This document shows positions 13,741 to 15,168 of a DNA stretch of 15,168 nucleotides, piece after piece. The stretch is from NCBI GenBank assembly GCA_003219345.1, contig QHOP01000294.1, positions 1 through 15,168 on the forward strand, given 5' to 3'. Position numbers and translations under genes: made by a program. The DNA is from Verrucomicrobiota bacterium (GTDB taxonomy: Bacteria > Verrucomicrobiota > Verrucomicrobiia > Limisphaerales > AV2). The notes beneath the pieces were generated by a model. It did not search any database. It saw nothing but the letters and a program-made list of their open reading frames with translations, and was not told where the DNA came from. Positions within the stretch are counted from its first letter, which is position 1, and every line of letters begins with the position of its first letter.

Positions 13741-15168
13741 CGGTGAGTTGATCCAGAAACGCCTGGTGCGTAGGGCTGAACTGATCGAAGGAGGCCAGTT
13801 CCATCACGCCCTTGACCTGTCCTTCAAACACCACCGGCAGCACGATGATGTTCAGCGGCTGGGCGTCCCCCAGTCCGGAACTGATCGCGACGTAGTCTTC
13901 GGGCACATTGCGCAAGAGAATTTTTTCTTTCTCCAACGCGCATTGGCCCACCAGCCCTTCGCCGAGCTTGAACTTGTTGTCGGCGTTCTTGCGTTCGCGA
14001 TAGGCGTAACTGGCCAGGAGCTTCAGGTAAGCATCGTCTTTGGACGAGTCCATGGTGTAGAAAACTCCCTGCTGGGCCGAAACCACCGGCGCCAATTCCG
14101 AGAGGATGAGTTTGCCGACTGCTAACAGGTCCTTTTGCCCCTGCAACATGCGCGAGAACTTGGCCAGGTTGGTCTTGAGCCAGTCCTGCTCGCTGTTCTT
14201 GAGGGTGGTGTCTTTGAGGTTGCGAATCATCTCATTGATGTTGTCCTTGAGGGCGGCCACTTCGCCCAGCGCTTCCACGGCGATGGAACGGGTGAGGTCG
14301 CCTTTGGTCACGGCGGTGGCCACCTCGGCAATCGCGCGCACCTGGGTGGTGAGATTCGCCGCCAACTGATTGACGTTGTCAGTGAGGTCCTTCCAGGTGC
14401 CGGCCGCACCGGGCACACTGGCCTGACCGCCCAACTTGCCTTCCACCCCCACTTCACGCGCCACCGTGGTCACCTGGTCCGCGAAAGTGGCCAGAGTATC
14501 GATCATGCCGTTGATCGTGTCGGCCAGCTCGGCGATTTCGCCTTTGGCTTCGACCAGCAGTTTGCGTTTCAAGTCGCCGTTGGCCACGGCGGTGACGACC
14601 TTGGCGATGCCGCGCACCTGATTGGTCAGGTTACCGGCCATCGAATTGACCGAGTCGGTCAGGTCTTTCCACGTGCCCGAAACGCCTTTGACATCGGCCT
14701 GGCCGCCCAGCTTGCCTTCGGTGCCCACCTCGCGGGCCACGCGCGTCACTTCCGACGCGAAGGAGCGGAGTTGGTCCACCATGGTGTTGATGGTGTCCTT
14801 CAATTCGAGGATTTCGCCTTTGACATCGACGGTGATTTTCTCGGACAGGTCGCCGTTCGCGACAGCGGTCGTCACGGCCGCGATGTTGCGCACCTGGGAA
14901 GTGAGGTTGCCGGCCATGAAGTTCACGTTGTCGGTCAAGTCCTTCCAGGTGCCGGCCACGCCTTTGACTTCCGCCTGTCCGCCCAGCTTGCCTTCGGTGC
15001 CCACTTCGCGGGCCACGCGCGTCACTTCGGCAGCGAAGGAGCTGAGCTGGTCCACCATCGTGTTGATGGTGTTCTTCAATTCAAGGATTTCGCCTTTGAC
15101 ATCGACGGTGATTTTCTTGGACAGGTCGCCGTTGGCCACGGCGGTCGTCACTGCCGCGATGTTACGCA
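13574..15168 (-). CDS. Hybrid histidine kinase, N-terminal fragment: poly-HAMP and GAF (runs off right edge)
   Basis: The frame enters from beyond 15168 (RNIAAVTTAVANGDLSKKIT) and reads nearly four 92-residue HAMP units with VANGDL, GEILELK, VTRVAREVGTEGKLGGQA and GTWKDLTDNVN in each, followed by a GAF domain (~14150-13741; LLAVGKLILSELAPVVSAQQ, GEGLVGQCALEKEKIL, LNIIVLPVVFEGQVKGVMEL). Conserved sequence ends with FSPTHQAFLDQLTE at 13739; after that the frame becomes Pro/Gly-rich nonsense (EEPAGGITADQP...) to the stop at 13574. The expected continuation (roughly SIGIVLNTI...EELLKQSQ) is missing, and homology resumes in another frame. The HAMP units closely resemble fungal group III (Nik1-type) kinases, so osmotic or cell-envelope stress sensing is a possible role. 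The upstream N-terminus lies outside the window. Confidence 0.85.
   Translation of the reverse strand, partial: RNIAAVTTAVANGDLSKKITVDVKGEILELKNTINTMVDQLSSFAAEVTRVAREVGTEGKLGGQAEVKGVAGTWKDLTDNVNFMAGNLTSQVRNIAAVTTAVANGDLSEKITVDVKGEILELKDTINTMVDQLRSFASEVTRVAREVGTEGKLGGQADVKGVSGTWKDLTDSVNSMAGNLTNQVRGIAKVVTAVANGDLKRKLLVEAKGEIAELADTINGMIDTLATFADQVTTVAREVGVEGKLGGQASVPGAAGTWKDLTDNVNQLAANLTTQVRAIAEVATAVTKGDLTRSIAVEALGEVAALKDNINEMIRNLKDTTLKNSEQDWLKTNLAKFSRMLQGQKDLLAVGKLILSELAPVVSAQQGVFYTMDSSKDDAYLKLLASYAYRERKNADNKFKLGEGLVGQCALEKEKILLRNVPEDYVAISSGLGDAQPLNIIVLPVVFEGQVKGVMELASFDQFSPTHQAFLDQLTEEPAGGITADQPAIGRESQVVGRPERGSGTQEPRSGTGPPGAGGEGPPIGADFQV
14200..15168 (-). repeat. Tandem HAMP-coding repeats, 276-bp period
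   Basis: The QVR(N/G/A)IA motif ends units at 14896, 14620 and 14344, exactly 276 bp apart; the next would fall at 15172, outside the window. Units 14897-15168 and 14621-14896 are also close at DNA level (for example the segment coding DVKGEILEL and VANGDLS differs at only a few bases), and their proteins differ at roughly a dozen of 92 positions. Unit four (below 14344) is shorter and passes into the GAF linker. This points to expansion by recent duplication or gene conversion, and it is a likely place for assembly collapse. Confidence 0.9.

Noticed and set aside
14200..15168. CRISPR-like array
   Set aside because: The regular spacing is 276 bp and the repeats are coding HAMP units, not short repeats with unique spacers.

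Overview
The window looks like chromosomal DNA of a Verrucomicrobiota bacterium, probably near Pedosphaera/Limisphaerales. This is inferred from family content only: a PVC-type membrane-bound dehydrogenase with HEAT-like region and cytochrome c domain, an ECF sigma factor of the Rhodopirellula/Verrucomicrobium type with a FecR-LamG partner, secreted Fes-type esterases, and a lack of clear Shine-Dalgarno sequences. Every convincing gene is on the minus strand, so the region reads from right to left.

Right part (15168 to 10151): a signalling pair. A large hybrid histidine kinase enters from beyond the right edge. It has a poly-HAMP array with an exact 276-bp period, then GAF, HisKA/HATPase and three REC domains. 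It is followed after 8 nt by a second kinase with REC-coiled coil-HisKA-HATPase order. The large kinase is split by a frame break near 13740, where about 30 conserved linker residues are missing.

Middle part (10150 to 7688): a scarred stretch. It holds the 5' half of a tRNA-Leu(CAG) cut off at the anticodon loop, a possible integrase N-terminal relic, a 12-bp tandem duplication and palindrome, an intact SEC-C/TPR gene, a small unknown ORF, and a pseudogene in which the C-terminal part of an isochorismatase-like hydrolase runs in frame into a piece of pirin.

Left part (7687 to 1): a probable regulon-type cluster. A sigma factor overlaps (ATGA) a membrane FecR-LamG protein. Two secreted Fes-like esterases follow, the first broken by a deletion and frame change, the second apparently intact. 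After a 210-bp spacer with strong hairpins come a heme-containing dehydrogenase and the start of another secreted protein. The layout suggests envelope-signal control of secreted carbohydrate or ester degradation and oxidation.

A theme runs through the window: several protein families lose a short internal block (esterase near 4770, FecR near 6540, kinase near 13740, isochorismatase/pirin at 7978), and the tRNA is truncated at 9740. Either this locus has suffered many small deletions or the assembly is faulty here. Checking the reads is the key test. No clearly new defence or biosynthetic system was found.
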